DNA of 29,084 bases from the NCBI GenBank assembly GCA_023387695.1, contig JAEWHT010000016.1, positions 1-29,084 of the forward strand, given 5' to 3'. Position 1 is the stretch's first letter; the number at the start of each line of letters is the position of its first letter. The stretch comes from Pseudomonadota bacterium. GTDB taxonomy: Bacteria > Pseudomonadota > Alphaproteobacteria > Rhizobiales > Xanthobacteraceae. The position numbers were made by a program, and so were the translations under genes. The notes below the pieces were generated by a model. The model made no database searches and had not been told where the DNA came from. It worked only from the letters and a program-made list of their open reading frames with translations. Shown here in pieces: positions 1 through 7,390 of this stretch.

Positions 1-27
1 CGACGTTGGCGATTGCTGCAGGAAAGT

Positions 28-54
28 GGCGGATTACGCCTTCGCTAATCCGCC
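28..54. repeat. REP-like palindrome at window start
   Basis: A perfect 9-base inverted repeat, GGCGGATTA (28-36) and TAATCCGCC (46-54), flanks a 9-base loop. It lies downstream of the stop codon of the minus-strand hydrolase gene. From memory, palindromes of this style (a 'gcggattacgcc...taatccgcc' pattern) recur between genes in Bradyrhizobium-like genomes; I cannot count copies here. It could also act as a weak transcription stop, although no T-run follows on either strand. Confidence 0.5.
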
Positions 55-67
55 CTACGCTTCAGTC

Positions 68-769
68 CTACTCAGGCTGGCCGATGCTCACCTTCAGCGT
101 GCCGACGCCATCGACGCCGCATTCGAGCTTGTCGCCGGGCTGGAGCTGCGACACGCCGGCCGGCGTGCCCGTCATGATGATGTCGCCGGCGGCGAGCTTC
201 ACTTGCTGCGAGAGCTGCCAGATGGTCTCCGGCACGTTCCAGATCATCTGCTCGAGGTCGCCCGTCTGGGCTTCCTTGCCGTTGACCGTGAGCCAGATCT
301 TGCCCTTGGAGGGATGGCCGATCTTCGAGGCCGGCTGAACCGCGGAAGCGGGCGCCGAGCCGTCGAACGACTTGCCGATCTCCCACGGGCGCTCCTTCTT
401 GCGCGACGCGATCTGGAGGTCGCGGCGGGTGAGGTCGATGCCGACGGCGTAGCCATAGACATGGTCTAGCGCTTTCTCGACGGGGATGTTGAGACCGCCG
501 CTCTTGAGCGCGACGATCAGTTCGACCTCGTGATGCAGATCCTTGGTCAGCGGCGGATAGGGAATGGTGGCGCCATCGGGCACCAGCATGTCGGCATGCT
601 TGGCGAAGAAGAACGGCGGCGCGCGCTCGTCATTGCCCATCTCGCGGATGTGCTCGAGATAGTTGCGGCCGACGCACCAGATGCGGCGCACCGGAAAGCG
701 GCCGGCCTCGCCGACGACGGGGAGCGAAGCCTGGGGCGGAAGCGGGATGACGTAGGAGGCGGCGTTCAT
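68..769 (-). CDS. Fumarylacetoacetate hydrolase family protein (fumarylpyruvate hydrolase-like)
   Basis: A 233-residue cytoplasmic enzyme of the FAH superfamily, which cleaves C-C bonds in fumaryl- or acyl-pyruvate-type substrates using a divalent metal. The metal site is visible as H80-x0-E81-x-E83 and D112 (GIDLTRRDLQ), followed by the family motif TGTPAGV at 200-206. The length matches the short fumarylpyruvate hydrolases (NagK type of the gentisate pathway) rather than full-length tyrosine-pathway FAH of over 400 residues. I chose the ATG at 769 because the FAH fold begins soon after it; the reading frame runs further upstream but overlaps the ABC transporter gene with no family similarity. 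It starts 37 bases after the ABC transporter stop on the same strand, so the two may be co-transcribed, although their functions look unrelated. The exact substrate is not determinable here. Confidence 0.88.
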   Translation of the reverse strand: MNAASYVIPLPPQASLPVVGEAGRFPVRRIWCVGRNYLEHIREMGNDERAPPFFFAKHADMLVPDGATIPYPPLTKDLHHEVELIVALKSGGLNIPVEKALDHVYGYAVGIDLTRRDLQIASRKKERPWEIGKSFDGSAPASAVQPASKIGHPSKGKIWLTVNGKEAQTGDLEQMIWNVPETIWQLSQQVKLAAGDIIMTGTPAGVSQLQPGDKLECGVDGVGTLKVSIGQPE

Positions 770-806
770 GGAGCGATCTCGCTGCTCTTGGGTTGAGGAG
801 GGAACT

Positions 807-2609
807 CTATGCGGTTGCGCTGATCGGCGCCAGAGCGCCGGTGTCGTAATGCTGGAGGCGGAAGAATGACGCGTAGCGGCCGCCGCGACGAAGCAGCTCC
901 TCGTGCCGGCCCTGCTCGACGATCTCGCCGCCTTCAACGACCAGGATCGCGTCGGCGTGCATGATGGTGTGCAGGCGATGCGCGATCACGATGGTGGTGC
1001 GGTTCTGGCAGAGATGCTCGATCGCCTCCTGCACCTGCCGCTCGGACTCCGAGTCGAGCGCGGCGGTGGCTTCGTCCAGCAAAATGATCGGCGCGTTCTT
1101 GATCAGTGCGCGCGCTACTGCGATGCGCTGGCGCTGGCCGCCCGAGAGTTGCGTGCCGTGCTCGCCGACCGGCGTGTCGTAGCCGAGCGGGAAGCCCATG
1201 ATGAAGTCATGCGCGCATGCCGCTTTCGCAGCCTCGATGATCTCGCTCTCGCTCGCGCCCGGTTTGCCGAAGGCGATGTTGCTGCGGATGGTGTCGCGGA
1301 ACAGATAGACGTCCTGGCCGACATAGGCCGTCTGTGCGCGCAACGATTTGCGCGAGACCGCGCCGATCGACTGGCCGTCGATGACGATGTCACCCTGCGT
1401 CACCTCGTAGAAGCGCAACAGCAGCGCCAGCACGGTCGACTTGCCGCCGCCGGACGGTCCTACCAGCGCGGTGACCTTGCCGGGCTCGGCGACAAAACTC
1501 ATGCGGTTGAGCACGGTCTCGTTGGCGCGATAGCAGAAGCTGACATCTCGCAGCTCGATCCGCGCGTCGGACAGTTTCAGCGCCGGCTTGTCGTCGTCGG
1601 AATGCTCGCTGGCAGGGCTGTCGACGACTTCGAGCAGCATGCGGGCGCCGACCAGCTGGCTGTTGAGGTCGATGTTGAGCCGCGCCAGCCGCTTCGCCGG
1701 CTCGGTCGCCATCAGGAACGCCGTCATGAAGGAGAAGAACGCGCCCGGCGTGGCGTTGAGCGCGACCACGCTATAGCCACCGTAAAGCAAACAGCCCGCA
1801 ACAGCGAAGCCGCCGAGCATTTCCATCAGCGGATTGGAGCGGTTGGCGACGCGGGCCATCTTGTTCGCGTTGCGCTCGACGATCGAGATGTTCTCGTCGA
1901 TCCGGGCCTGCATCGTGTCTTCGAGCGTGAACGCCTTCACCGTGCGGATGCCCTGCAGCGATTCCTGCATCGTCTCGAGGATGTCGGCGGTACCGGTGAA
2001 CTGGTTGTAAGCGAGACCCTTGATGCGCTTGACCAGCTTGCGCAGCACCAGCATCGCAGGTGGCACTGCGACGAGGCCGATCAGCGACATCAGCGGATCC
2101 TGCCACACCATCACGCCGATCATGGCGAGCAGCATCATGAGGTCGCGCCCGACGGCGTTGACGAGCATGTTGAGGACGTCGGTGATCGACTTGGCGCCGG
2201 CGGTCAGCCGAGCCAGAAATTCGGACGAATGCCGCTCGGAGAAAAAGCCGACGCTCTCGCGCATCAGCTTGGCAAACAGCTGGCGCTGGTTAGTGGCGAG
2301 GATGGCGTTCGATATTTTGGTCAGGATCACCATGTGGCCGTAGGTCGCCACGCCCTTGATGAAGAGCAGGATCACCGTGATGCCCGAGAACATCGCGATG
2401 CCCGGAATGTTCTTGTCGACATAGGCCTGGTTGATGACCTGGCCGAGCACGTAGGTCGCGCCTGCGGTCGAGCCTGCGGCCGCTGCCATCAGCGCGAAAG
2501 CGACGAGGTAGCGCCGCCAGTAGACGAGGCCCTGTTCCAGGACCAGGCGGCGAATCAGGATTGCTGCCGCATAGGGATCGTCGGTGATTTTCTTTGGAAA
2601 CTGGGCCAT
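807..2609 (-). CDS. ABC transporter, fused permease and ATPase (MsbA-like exporter)
   Basis: A 600-residue half-transporter with an N-terminal six-helix exporter domain (about 30-320) and a C-terminal nucleotide-binding domain (about 350-590). Walker A is GPSGGGKST at 384-392, the signature LSGGQRQRIA lies near 487-496, Walker B is IILLDEATAAL near 508, and the H-loop is in IVIAHRL. The order and length are those of homodimeric exporters of the MsbA/lipid-exporter group. With galE, the GT4 gene and the LPS cluster nearby, export of lipid A-core is the most likely job, but multidrug or other lipid export cannot be excluded. The start ATG at 2609 has only a weak GGA-type ribosome binding site. 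It lies 117 bases downstream of galE on the same strand, separated by a small hairpin. Confidence 0.9.
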   Translation of the reverse strand: MAQFPKKITDDPYAAAILIRRLVLEQGLVYWRRYLVAFALMAAAAGSTAGATYVLGQVINQAYVDKNIPGIAMFSGITVILLFIKGVATYGHMVILTKISNAILATNQRQLFAKLMRESVGFFSERHSSEFLARLTAGAKSITDVLNMLVNAVGRDLMMLLAMIGVMVWQDPLMSLIGLVAVPPAMLVLRKLVKRIKGLAYNQFTGTADILETMQESLQGIRTVKAFTLEDTMQARIDENISIVERNANKMARVANRSNPLMEMLGGFAVAGCLLYGGYSVVALNATPGAFFSFMTAFLMATEPAKRLARLNIDLNSQLVGARMLLEVVDSPASEHSDDDKPALKLSDARIELRDVSFCYRANETVLNRMSFVAEPGKVTALVGPSGGGKSTVLALLLRFYEVTQGDIVIDGQSIGAVSRKSLRAQTAYVGQDVYLFRDTIRSNIAFGKPGASESEIIEAAKAACAHDFIMGFPLGYDTPVGEHGTQLSGGQRQRIAVARALIKNAPIILLDEATAALDSESERQVQEAIEHLCQNRTTIVIAHRLHTIMHADAILVVEGGEIVEQGRHEELLRRGGRYASFFRLQHYDTGALAPISATA

Positions 2610-2692
2610 CCGTAGTCCATTGACGGGACGGGGAAAGCCTGCCCGCGCGTCAGGGATCGAATGGCCTCTGTGCCCGCTAAAGCCAAGGTTTT

Positions 2693-2712
2693 CAAGCCCA
2701 ATTAAGGGCTTG
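2693..2712. terminator. Short perfect hairpin after galE
   Basis: CAAGCCC (2693-2699), loop AATTAA, GGGCTTG (2706-2712). This 7-bp stem lies just past the galE stop codon in the galE direction. It is followed on that strand by AAAACC and not by a U-run, so it is at best a weak or Rho-assisted stop, or an mRNA 3'-end stabiliser. Confidence 0.35.
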
Positions 2713-2726
2713 CACAGGAAGCGTTT

Positions 2727-3740
2727 TTAGGCCGAGGCGGCGTGGCGCAGTTCGCCATGGCGCTCGTGGAACAACTTGTCCTCCCAGGCCAGCGCGTGGG
2801 CCGCGATGGTCTCGAGGTCCTCGTATTGGGGCTTCCAGTCGAGCAGGCCGCGGATACGGCTGGTGTCGGCGACCATGGTCATGATGTCGCCGGGCCGGCG
2901 CGGGGCGTATTGGACGGCGAAGCTGCGGCCGGAGACGCGGCGCACGGCGTCGATGGTTTCCAGCACCGAATAGCCACGGCCATAGCCGCAATTCAGCGTC
3001 GTCGAGGCGCCGCCATTGCGCAGGTAAGCCAGTGCCGAGCGATGCGCCTGCGAGAGGTCCGTGACGTGGATGAAGTCGCGGATGCAGCTGCCGTCCTGGG
3101 TCGGGTAATCGGTGCCGAACACGTCGATCTTGGCGCGCTGGCCGGTCGCAGCTTCCACCGCGATCTTGAGCAGATGCGTGGCACCGACGGTGGCTAGCCC
3201 AATGCGGGCCCGCGGATCGGCGCCGGCGACGTTGAAATAGCGGAGCGTCACATACTGCATGCCGTAGGCGGCGGCGACGTCGTGCAGCATGATCTCGGTC
3301 ATCAGCTTCGACGAGCCGTAGGGCGAGAGCGGCCGCGTCGGCGCGTGCTCGGGCACCGGTACCTGGTCCGGGTTGCCGTAGACGGCGGCGGTCGAGGAGA
3401 AGATGAAGCGGTTGATGCCGCGCTTGACCGCGACGTTGAGCAGGTTGCGCGCGGTCGTGAAATTGTTGCGGTAGTAGCCGAGCGGATCGCGCATCGAATC
3501 CGGCACGACGACGGAGCCGGCGAAATGGATGATGCTCTCGATGTTGTGCTGGGCGATCACGCCTTCGAGCAGGTTCTCATCGCCGGCATCGCCGATGAAC
3601 AGCGGCACGCCTTCGGGCAGATAGGCGGAGAAGCCCGTGGAGAGATCGTCGATCACGACGACATCCTCGCCGGCTTCCGCCAGCGCCAGAACCGTGTGAC
3701 TTCCGATATAGCCGGCGCCGCCGGTGACTAGCACAGTCAT
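2727..3740 (-). CDS. galE: UDP-glucose 4-epimerase
   Basis: A 337-residue SDR enzyme interconverting UDP-glucose and UDP-galactose in the cytoplasm and supplying galactose for LPS or exopolysaccharide. The NAD-binding motif GGAGYIG is at 7-13. The active-site SSTAAVYG is at 115-122, with catalytic Tyr141 and Lys145 in YGSSK. Length and motif spacing are those of ordinary GalE. The start ATG at 3740 is preceded by a GGTGAG ribosome binding site. The gene is divergent from the GT4 gene at 3867, with a 126-base shared promoter region. It is one of five extended SDR nucleotide-sugar enzymes in this window and the one most like classical GalE. Confidence 0.93.
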   Translation of the reverse strand: MTVLVTGGAGYIGSHTVLALAEAGEDVVVIDDLSTGFSAYLPEGVPLFIGDAGDENLLEGVIAQHNIESIIHFAGSVVVPDSMRDPLGYYRNNFTTARNLLNVAVKRGINRFIFSSTAAVYGNPDQVPVPEHAPTRPLSPYGSSKLMTEIMLHDVAAAYGMQYVTLRYFNVAGADPRARIGLATVGATHLLKIAVEAATGQRAKIDVFGTDYPTQDGSCIRDFIHVTDLSQAHRSALAYLRNGGASTTLNCGYGRGYSVLETIDAVRRVSGRSFAVQYAPRRPGDIMTMVADTSRIRGLLDWKPQYEDLETIAAHALAWEDKLFHERHGELRHAASA

Positions 3741-3866
3741 GATCTCACCCGTCTACGATCAACGCGCCAAGTTAACGTTTGCGCGGTGAAGAGGGGGTTT
3801 CGGCGCGGCTGAACTGGTCACTATGCTTAATGTTGCGTATAGGGAGCGCACCAGACGGAGCATGAC

Positions 3867-4904
3867 GTGGTGAATTCCCCGGACGATCTGCAAGTGATCG
3901 TGCCAAATCTGCACAGGCGCTATTCCGGGGTCACCGCGACCAATCGGATGGTGGCGCCGCGGCTGGCCAAACTCTATCGCGCAGGCTGGTTCGGCTCCGA
4001 CGCGCCGGAGGGGATCGCGCGGCTGGCTACGGGCAATCTCCTGAAATTATGGCGCCGGAAAGTGCCGCTGATCTGGCACGCACGGCGCAACGACGAAATG
4101 ATCGTGGGCGTGTTGCTGCGCGCGCTCGGATGGCCGTTCAAGCTCGTGTTTACATCGGCTGCACAGCGGCATCACAGCTGGATCACGCGCTGGCTGATCT
4201 GGCGGATGGACGCGATCATCGCGACATCAGACATCTCGGCCTCGTTCCTGAAAGTGAAGGCGACCGTGATCCCGCACGGCGTCGACACCGATGTCTATTC
4301 GCCGCCGGCCGATCGCGCTGCCGCCTTCGCGGAAAGCGGCTTGCCCGGTCGTTATGCGATCGGCTGCTTCGGCCGCGTGCGTGCGCAGAAGGGCACGGAT
4401 GTGTTCGTCGATGCGATGTGCCGGCTGCTGCCGCGCTATCCCGATTTCACGGCGGTGATCGTCGGTCAGGTGACGGCTGAGCAGACTGTCTTCGCAAATG
4501 ATCTCAAGAAGAGGATCGAGGCTGCCGGCCTGCAAGCGCGCATCGTCATCACTGGCGAATTGCCGATCGAAGACGTGCAGCGCTGGTATCAGCGGCTGAC
4601 GATCTATGCTTTCACCTCGCGCAACGAAGGCTTTGGCCTGACGCTGATCGAGGCGATGGCCGCCGGAAGCGCACTCGTCGCCGCGCGCGCTGGAGCTGCC
4701 GCACTCGTAGTCGAGGATGGCGTCACCGGCGTGCTGATCCCGACCGGTGATGCGGATGCACTGGCGGCGGCGCTCGAGCCGCTGATGCGCGACGTCGCCG
4801 CAGCGACGGCGATGGGCGAGCGAGGACGAGCGCGGGTGCTGGAAAAGTTCAGCCTCGATGCCGAAGCTGCGCGGATCGGCGAGGTCTATCGGCCGCTGCT
4901 CTGA
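3867..4904 (+). CDS. lpcC: GT4 glycosyltransferase, LpcC-like LPS-core mannosyltransferase
   Basis: A 345-residue GT-B fold retaining glycosyltransferase of family GT4. Visible marks are IPHGVDTDVY at 135-144 (domain hinge), GRVRAQKG at 169-176 (nucleotide-sugar domain) and the EX7E motif EGFGLTLIE at 254-262. The whole-protein pattern resembles rhizobial LpcC, which adds mannose from GDP-mannose to inner-core Kdo; that assignment rests on recognition of the family. GDP-mannose could come from ManC encoded at 20247. I place the start at GTG 3867, with ACGGAGC just upstream. An ATG at 3862 is in another frame and hits a stop after three codons. A second GTG at 3870 is an equally possible start. 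Confidence 0.82.
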   Translation: MVNSPDDLQVIVPNLHRRYSGVTATNRMVAPRLAKLYRAGWFGSDAPEGIARLATGNLLKLWRRKVPLIWHARRNDEMIVGVLLRALGWPFKLVFTSAAQRHHSWITRWLIWRMDAIIATSDISASFLKVKATVIPHGVDTDVYSPPADRAAAFAESGLPGRYAIGCFGRVRAQKGTDVFVDAMCRLLPRYPDFTAVIVGQVTAEQTVFANDLKKRIEAAGLQARIVITGELPIEDVQRWYQRLTIYAFTSRNEGFGLTLIEAMAAGSALVAARAGAAALVVEDGVTGVLIPTGDADALAAALEPLMRDVAAATAMGERGRARVLEKFSLDAEAARIGEVYRPLL

Positions 4905-4980
4905 GCAGGCGCAGCCCAAATCGTGAAAACAACCCCATGCACAGTAGCGGGTCGAATCTTCTGATTAGTCGAAAAAATAG

Positions 4981-5010
4981 TTGACCCGTCGGGCAAAACA
5001 CCGCTAGGCT
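4981..5010 (+). promoter_or_regulatory. Promoter-like or repeat element between convergent genes
   Basis: TTGACC (4981-4986), a 17-base spacer and CTAGGC (5004-5009) look like an alphaproteobacterial housekeeping promoter. However, it points into the 3' end of the minus-strand membrane-protein gene and no plus-strand gene follows. The spacer text (CCGTCGGGCAAAACACC) is of a kind I recall between many Bradyrhizobium genes, so it may instead be part of a dispersed repeat. No other copy is evident in this window. Confidence 0.3.
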
Positions 5011-5033
5011 GTCATCGTTCAAAAATCTTCAAG

Positions 5034-5585
5034 TCACACTCCTCGTTCCGCCAGCAGTGTCGAGGAGAGCAGGCCGATCAGCGCGATCAAGGCTGCCACG
5101 CTCACGCCGTTCAAGGCGACCAGCCTCGAATAGTCCGACGTCATCATGACCGGTTGGCCGAGATGGGCGTCGACGAAGAGATAGACGATGAAGGGCAATG
5201 CGGCGACGATCGCGGTCTTCAGCCGCTCGTCCGGCCGGAACAGGATGGTGCCTAGCAGCGCACAGGGAAGCAGGAATAGCTCGACGCCCGATGAGGTGCC
5301 GAACAGCTTGACGCAAAAGACGGTGTTGCCGACACCGGCCAGCGGCAGCAGCATGCGCCCCGCCAGTGAATGTCTCTTCGCGACAGCCGGCACGGCAAGA
5401 AAGAAGGGCGTCGATAGCAGGCTGAGCCAGGCCGGCCAGGCGGCCGTCCCCACGATCCAATGCAGATAGAGCGGATAGAACGGCTGGTTGGAGGCAACGA
5501 CGAGCGCGATCTTGCCGGCCAACGAGGCACGGGGCTCCGGGTGAGCTGCGTAGTCGCCGATCCAGGCTGCAATGGTCTTGATCAT
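5034..5585 (-). CDS. Hypothetical polytopic membrane protein
   Basis: I do not recognise this 183-residue protein. It is strongly hydrophobic, with about six likely membrane segments near residues 25-46, 50-68, 75-95, 100-117, 123-141 and 155-178. There are few charged loops, and no soluble domain or catalytic motif can be seen. The chosen start (ATG at 5585) has GAAGG four bases upstream in transcription direction; a start at 5636 would add 17 mostly polar residues. The gene stands alone, convergent with the GT4 gene and divergent from the DUF2256 region. Codon use looks like the rest of the window. Confidence 0.65.
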   Translation of the reverse strand: MIKTIAAWIGDYAAHPEPRASLAGKIALVVASNQPFYPLYLHWIVGTAAWPAWLSLLSTPFFLAVPAVAKRHSLAGRMLLPLAGVGNTVFCVKLFGTSSGVELFLLPCALLGTILFRPDERLKTAIVAALPFIVYLFVDAHLGQPVMMTSDYSRLVALNGVSVAALIALIGLLSSTLLAERGV

Positions 5586-5648
5586 CTGCCTTCGGCGCGC
5601 CGGTTGATTGATCGTCCCGTACGAAAGCGTCACCACCTGATTAGAACG

Positions 5649-5714
5649 ATGACAAACCCGGTTCGGATCACAATCCGCCCGGCGACGGCAGGTGGCGTGC
5701 GCCGAGTGTCATGA
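5649..5714 (+). pseudogene. Possible N-terminal remnant of a GNAT acetyltransferase
   Basis: An ATG opens a 21-codon frame ending at TGA 5712-5714. Its product contains VRITIRPATAGGVRRVS, which closely resembles the first beta strand and 'IRPAT..D' opening of GNAT N-acetyltransferases. None of the three forward frames after the stop shows the rest of a GNAT fold before the DUF2256 gene, so this looks like a gene start left after a deletion. Chance similarity over so short a stretch is a real alternative. Confidence 0.3.
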
Positions 5715-5772
5715 TCCAAAAGCCCTGCGGCGTCGTTCCAAGGGGGGACAAAATTTAATCAGGGCGGGCGCC

Positions 5773-5958
5773 ATGGCGACCGCGAGCGGGTCCATGCCGA
5801 AGATGCGCCGCAAAGCGGACCTTCCAACCAAGATTTGCATCGTTTGCAAGCGGCCGTTCGCTTGGCGGCGAAAATGGGCGCGGGACTGGCCCAGCGTGAA
5901 GTTCTGTTCAGAACGGTGTCGCGGCGACGGGCGAAGAGATGTCCGCCATGAAGACTGA
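5773..5958 (+). CDS. DUF2256 small zinc-ribbon protein
   Basis: A 61-residue basic protein matching the DUF2256 family. The core LPTKICIVCKRPFAWRRKW is followed by DWPSVKFCSERCR. Two cysteine pairs (C-x2-C and, later, C-x3-C) suggest a structural zinc. Family members are usually about 40-60 residues and of unknown function. The start is uncertain. ATG 5773 has AGGG about nine bases upstream, while ATG 5794 (MPKMRRK...) gives a product closer to the usual family N-terminus. The gene lies 103 bases before folE on the same strand; no functional link is known to me. Confidence 0.75.
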   Translation: MATASGSMPKMRRKADLPTKICIVCKRPFAWRRKWARDWPSVKFCSERCRGDGRRDVRHED

Positions 5959-6061
5959 ACCGTGCTGCGGTTAAGGCAGTCACGGCCCACAGTGATCCAA
6001 GCGGGGCCGCCGCTCGTTTTGTTGGGTCGCACGCAAGCGGCGTCAACGAATGGCAGAATAA

Positions 6062-6664
6062 GTGGCTTCAGATACCGATATCGATTTTGACCCGCAACAG
6101 CGGCCGAGCCGCGAAGAAGCCGAGGCCGCATTCCGGACCATCATCCGCTGGGCGGGCGACGATCCGGATCGGCCGGGGCTCCGCGAAACTCCGGCCCGGG
6201 CCGCGCGTGCGTTCGAAGAGTACTTCGCCGGCTACAGGCAGGACCCGATCAAAATCCTCGCCAAGACTTTCGATGAGACCGGCGGCTATGAAGAGATGGT
6301 CATCCTGCGCGGTATTCCGTTCGAAAGCCATTGCGAGCATCATATCGCGCCCATCATCGGCCGCGCTTGGGTTGCTTACGTCCCGAACGGTCGCGTCGTC
6401 GGCATCTCCAAGCTTGCCCGTGTCGTCCAGGTCTATGCAAAGCGCTTTCAGATCCAGGAACGCATGACGTCGGAAATCGCGGCGGCGGTCCAGCAAGCGT
6501 TGAGGCCGCAAGGCGTGGGCGTCATCCTCAAGGCCAATCATCACTGCATGTCGAGCCGAGGAGTCCAGAAGCCCGGCACCGATATGGTGACGAGCTGCAT
6601 GCTCGGCTGCTTTCGCGACAATCCGATCTCGCGTCAGGAGTTCATCGGCATGGTCGAGGATTGA
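6062..6664 (+). CDS. folE: GTP cyclohydrolase I
   Basis: A 200-residue enzyme that converts GTP to 7,8-dihydroneopterin triphosphate, the first step of tetrahydrofolate and related pterin synthesis. The zinc ligands are visible as C91 and H94 in SHCEHH, and C162 in NHHCMSSRG. Their 71-residue spacing equals that of E. coli C110/H113/C181. It is a decamer in the family. The start must be the GTG at 6062, because an in-frame ATG at 6050 reaches TAA after three codons, immediately before the GTG. No strong Shine-Dalgarno sequence is visible. Neighbours are DUF2256 upstream and a secreted fasciclin-domain protein downstream, neither an obvious pathway partner. Confidence 0.95.
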   Translation: MASDTDIDFDPQQRPSREEAEAAFRTIIRWAGDDPDRPGLRETPARAARAFEEYFAGYRQDPIKILAKTFDETGGYEEMVILRGIPFESHCEHHIAPIIGRAWVAYVPNGRVVGISKLARVVQVYAKRFQIQERMTSEIAAAVQQALRPQGVGVILKANHHCMSSRGVQKPGTDMVTSCMLGCFRDNPISRQEFIGMVED

Positions 6665-6787
6665 GCGCGGCACTGCGCCGCAGGATTTTCAAACAGGCAG
6701 GTGATCCAGCCGAAGCCACGCTCCGTTCCGGCAAAGTTGATCGCATCTGTCAGCGGTTGAAACACACTTACAGAAACTCGGAGTAAA

Positions 6788-7291
6788 ATGATGACGCCCA
6801 CAATTCGTTCGTTCGTGGCCGGCGCCGCCCTGGTCACTGGCCTGCTTGGCTCCTCGATGGCACGAGCCGCCGACATCGTTGACACCGCAGTCTCCGCAGG
6901 GTCGTTCACGACACTCGTCGCCGCCGTCAAAGCCTCGGGCCTCGTCAACACCTTGAAGGGCAAGGGCCCGTACACTGTGTTCGCGCCGAATGATGCGGCT
7001 TTCGCCAAGCTCCCGCCGGGAACCGTCGAGGCGCTGCTCAAGAACAAGGCCAAGCTGCGTGCGATCCTCACCTATCACGTCATTCCGGGCCGCGTAAAAG
7101 CGGCTGATGTGGCGGGCAAGTCGCTCCAGGTTAAGACCGTCGAAGGCCAGCCGGTGAATGTGGACGGCAGCTTCGGCGTGAAGGTCAACGATGCACATGT
7201 CATCCAGCCGGACATCGAGGCGTCAAACGGCGTGATTCACGTCATCGACACCGTGCTTCTGCCTCCGGCGCGCGGCAAGACTCATCACTAA
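6788..7291 (+). CDS. Secreted fasciclin (FAS1) domain protein
   Basis: A 167-residue protein with a Sec signal peptide (basic MMTPTIR, hydrophobic 8-22, cleavage likely after ARA at 25-27) and one FAS1 domain over about 28-160. The two conserved FAS1 segments are visible: YTVFAPNDAAFAKLP near 62-76 and NGVIHVIDTVLLPP near 147-160, with the YHVIPG turn at 96-101. FAS1 proteins act in adhesion or cell-surface interactions; in rhizobia a related fasciclin protein has been linked to symbiosis. The start ATG 6788 has CGGAG five bases upstream; ATG 6791 is also possible. Expected location is the periplasm or cell surface. It ends with a hairpin at 7310. Confidence 0.9.
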   Translation: MMTPTIRSFVAGAALVTGLLGSSMARAADIVDTAVSAGSFTTLVAAVKASGLVNTLKGKGPYTVFAPNDAAFAKLPPGTVEALLKNKAKLRAILTYHVIPGRVKAADVAGKSLQVKTVEGQPVNVDGSFGVKVNDAHVIQPDIEASNGVIHVIDTVLLPPARGKTHH

Positions 7292-7309
7292 AATCACTAA
7301 AGCTCGTCC

Positions 7310-7341
7310 GGAAACCATCCTGCCTGACGCAGGGTGGTTCC
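7310..7341 (+). terminator. Hairpin between convergent fasciclin and gmhB genes
   Basis: GGAAACCATCCTGC (7310-7323) pairs with GCAGGGTGGTTCC (7329-7341) over about 13 base pairs, with one bulge and one G-T pair, around the 5-base loop CTGAC. There is no T-run on the plus strand, so it is not a textbook intrinsic terminator. Its position between two convergent genes makes a bidirectional stop plausible. Confidence 0.5.
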
Positions 7342-7390
7342 CGGCCCGCGCACGCTCGACCATCGCCACCGGTTTCGCCGGGCATGCCGT

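Noticed and set aside
68..937. Longer hydrolase starting at 937
   Set aside because: The extra 56 residues are serine/arginine-rich, overlap the end of the ABC transporter gene and lack family similarity. The start at 769 gives the correct FAH length.
903..2615. A 570-codon open frame on the plus strand
   Set aside because: It is antisense to the ABC transporter, whose Walker A, signature and Walker B motifs are intact; the plus-strand product is rich in His/Asp/Arg without a domain.
7310..7341. Strong intrinsic terminator
   Set aside because: The stem is good but there is no T-run on the plus strand; kept only as a hairpin with moderate confidence.
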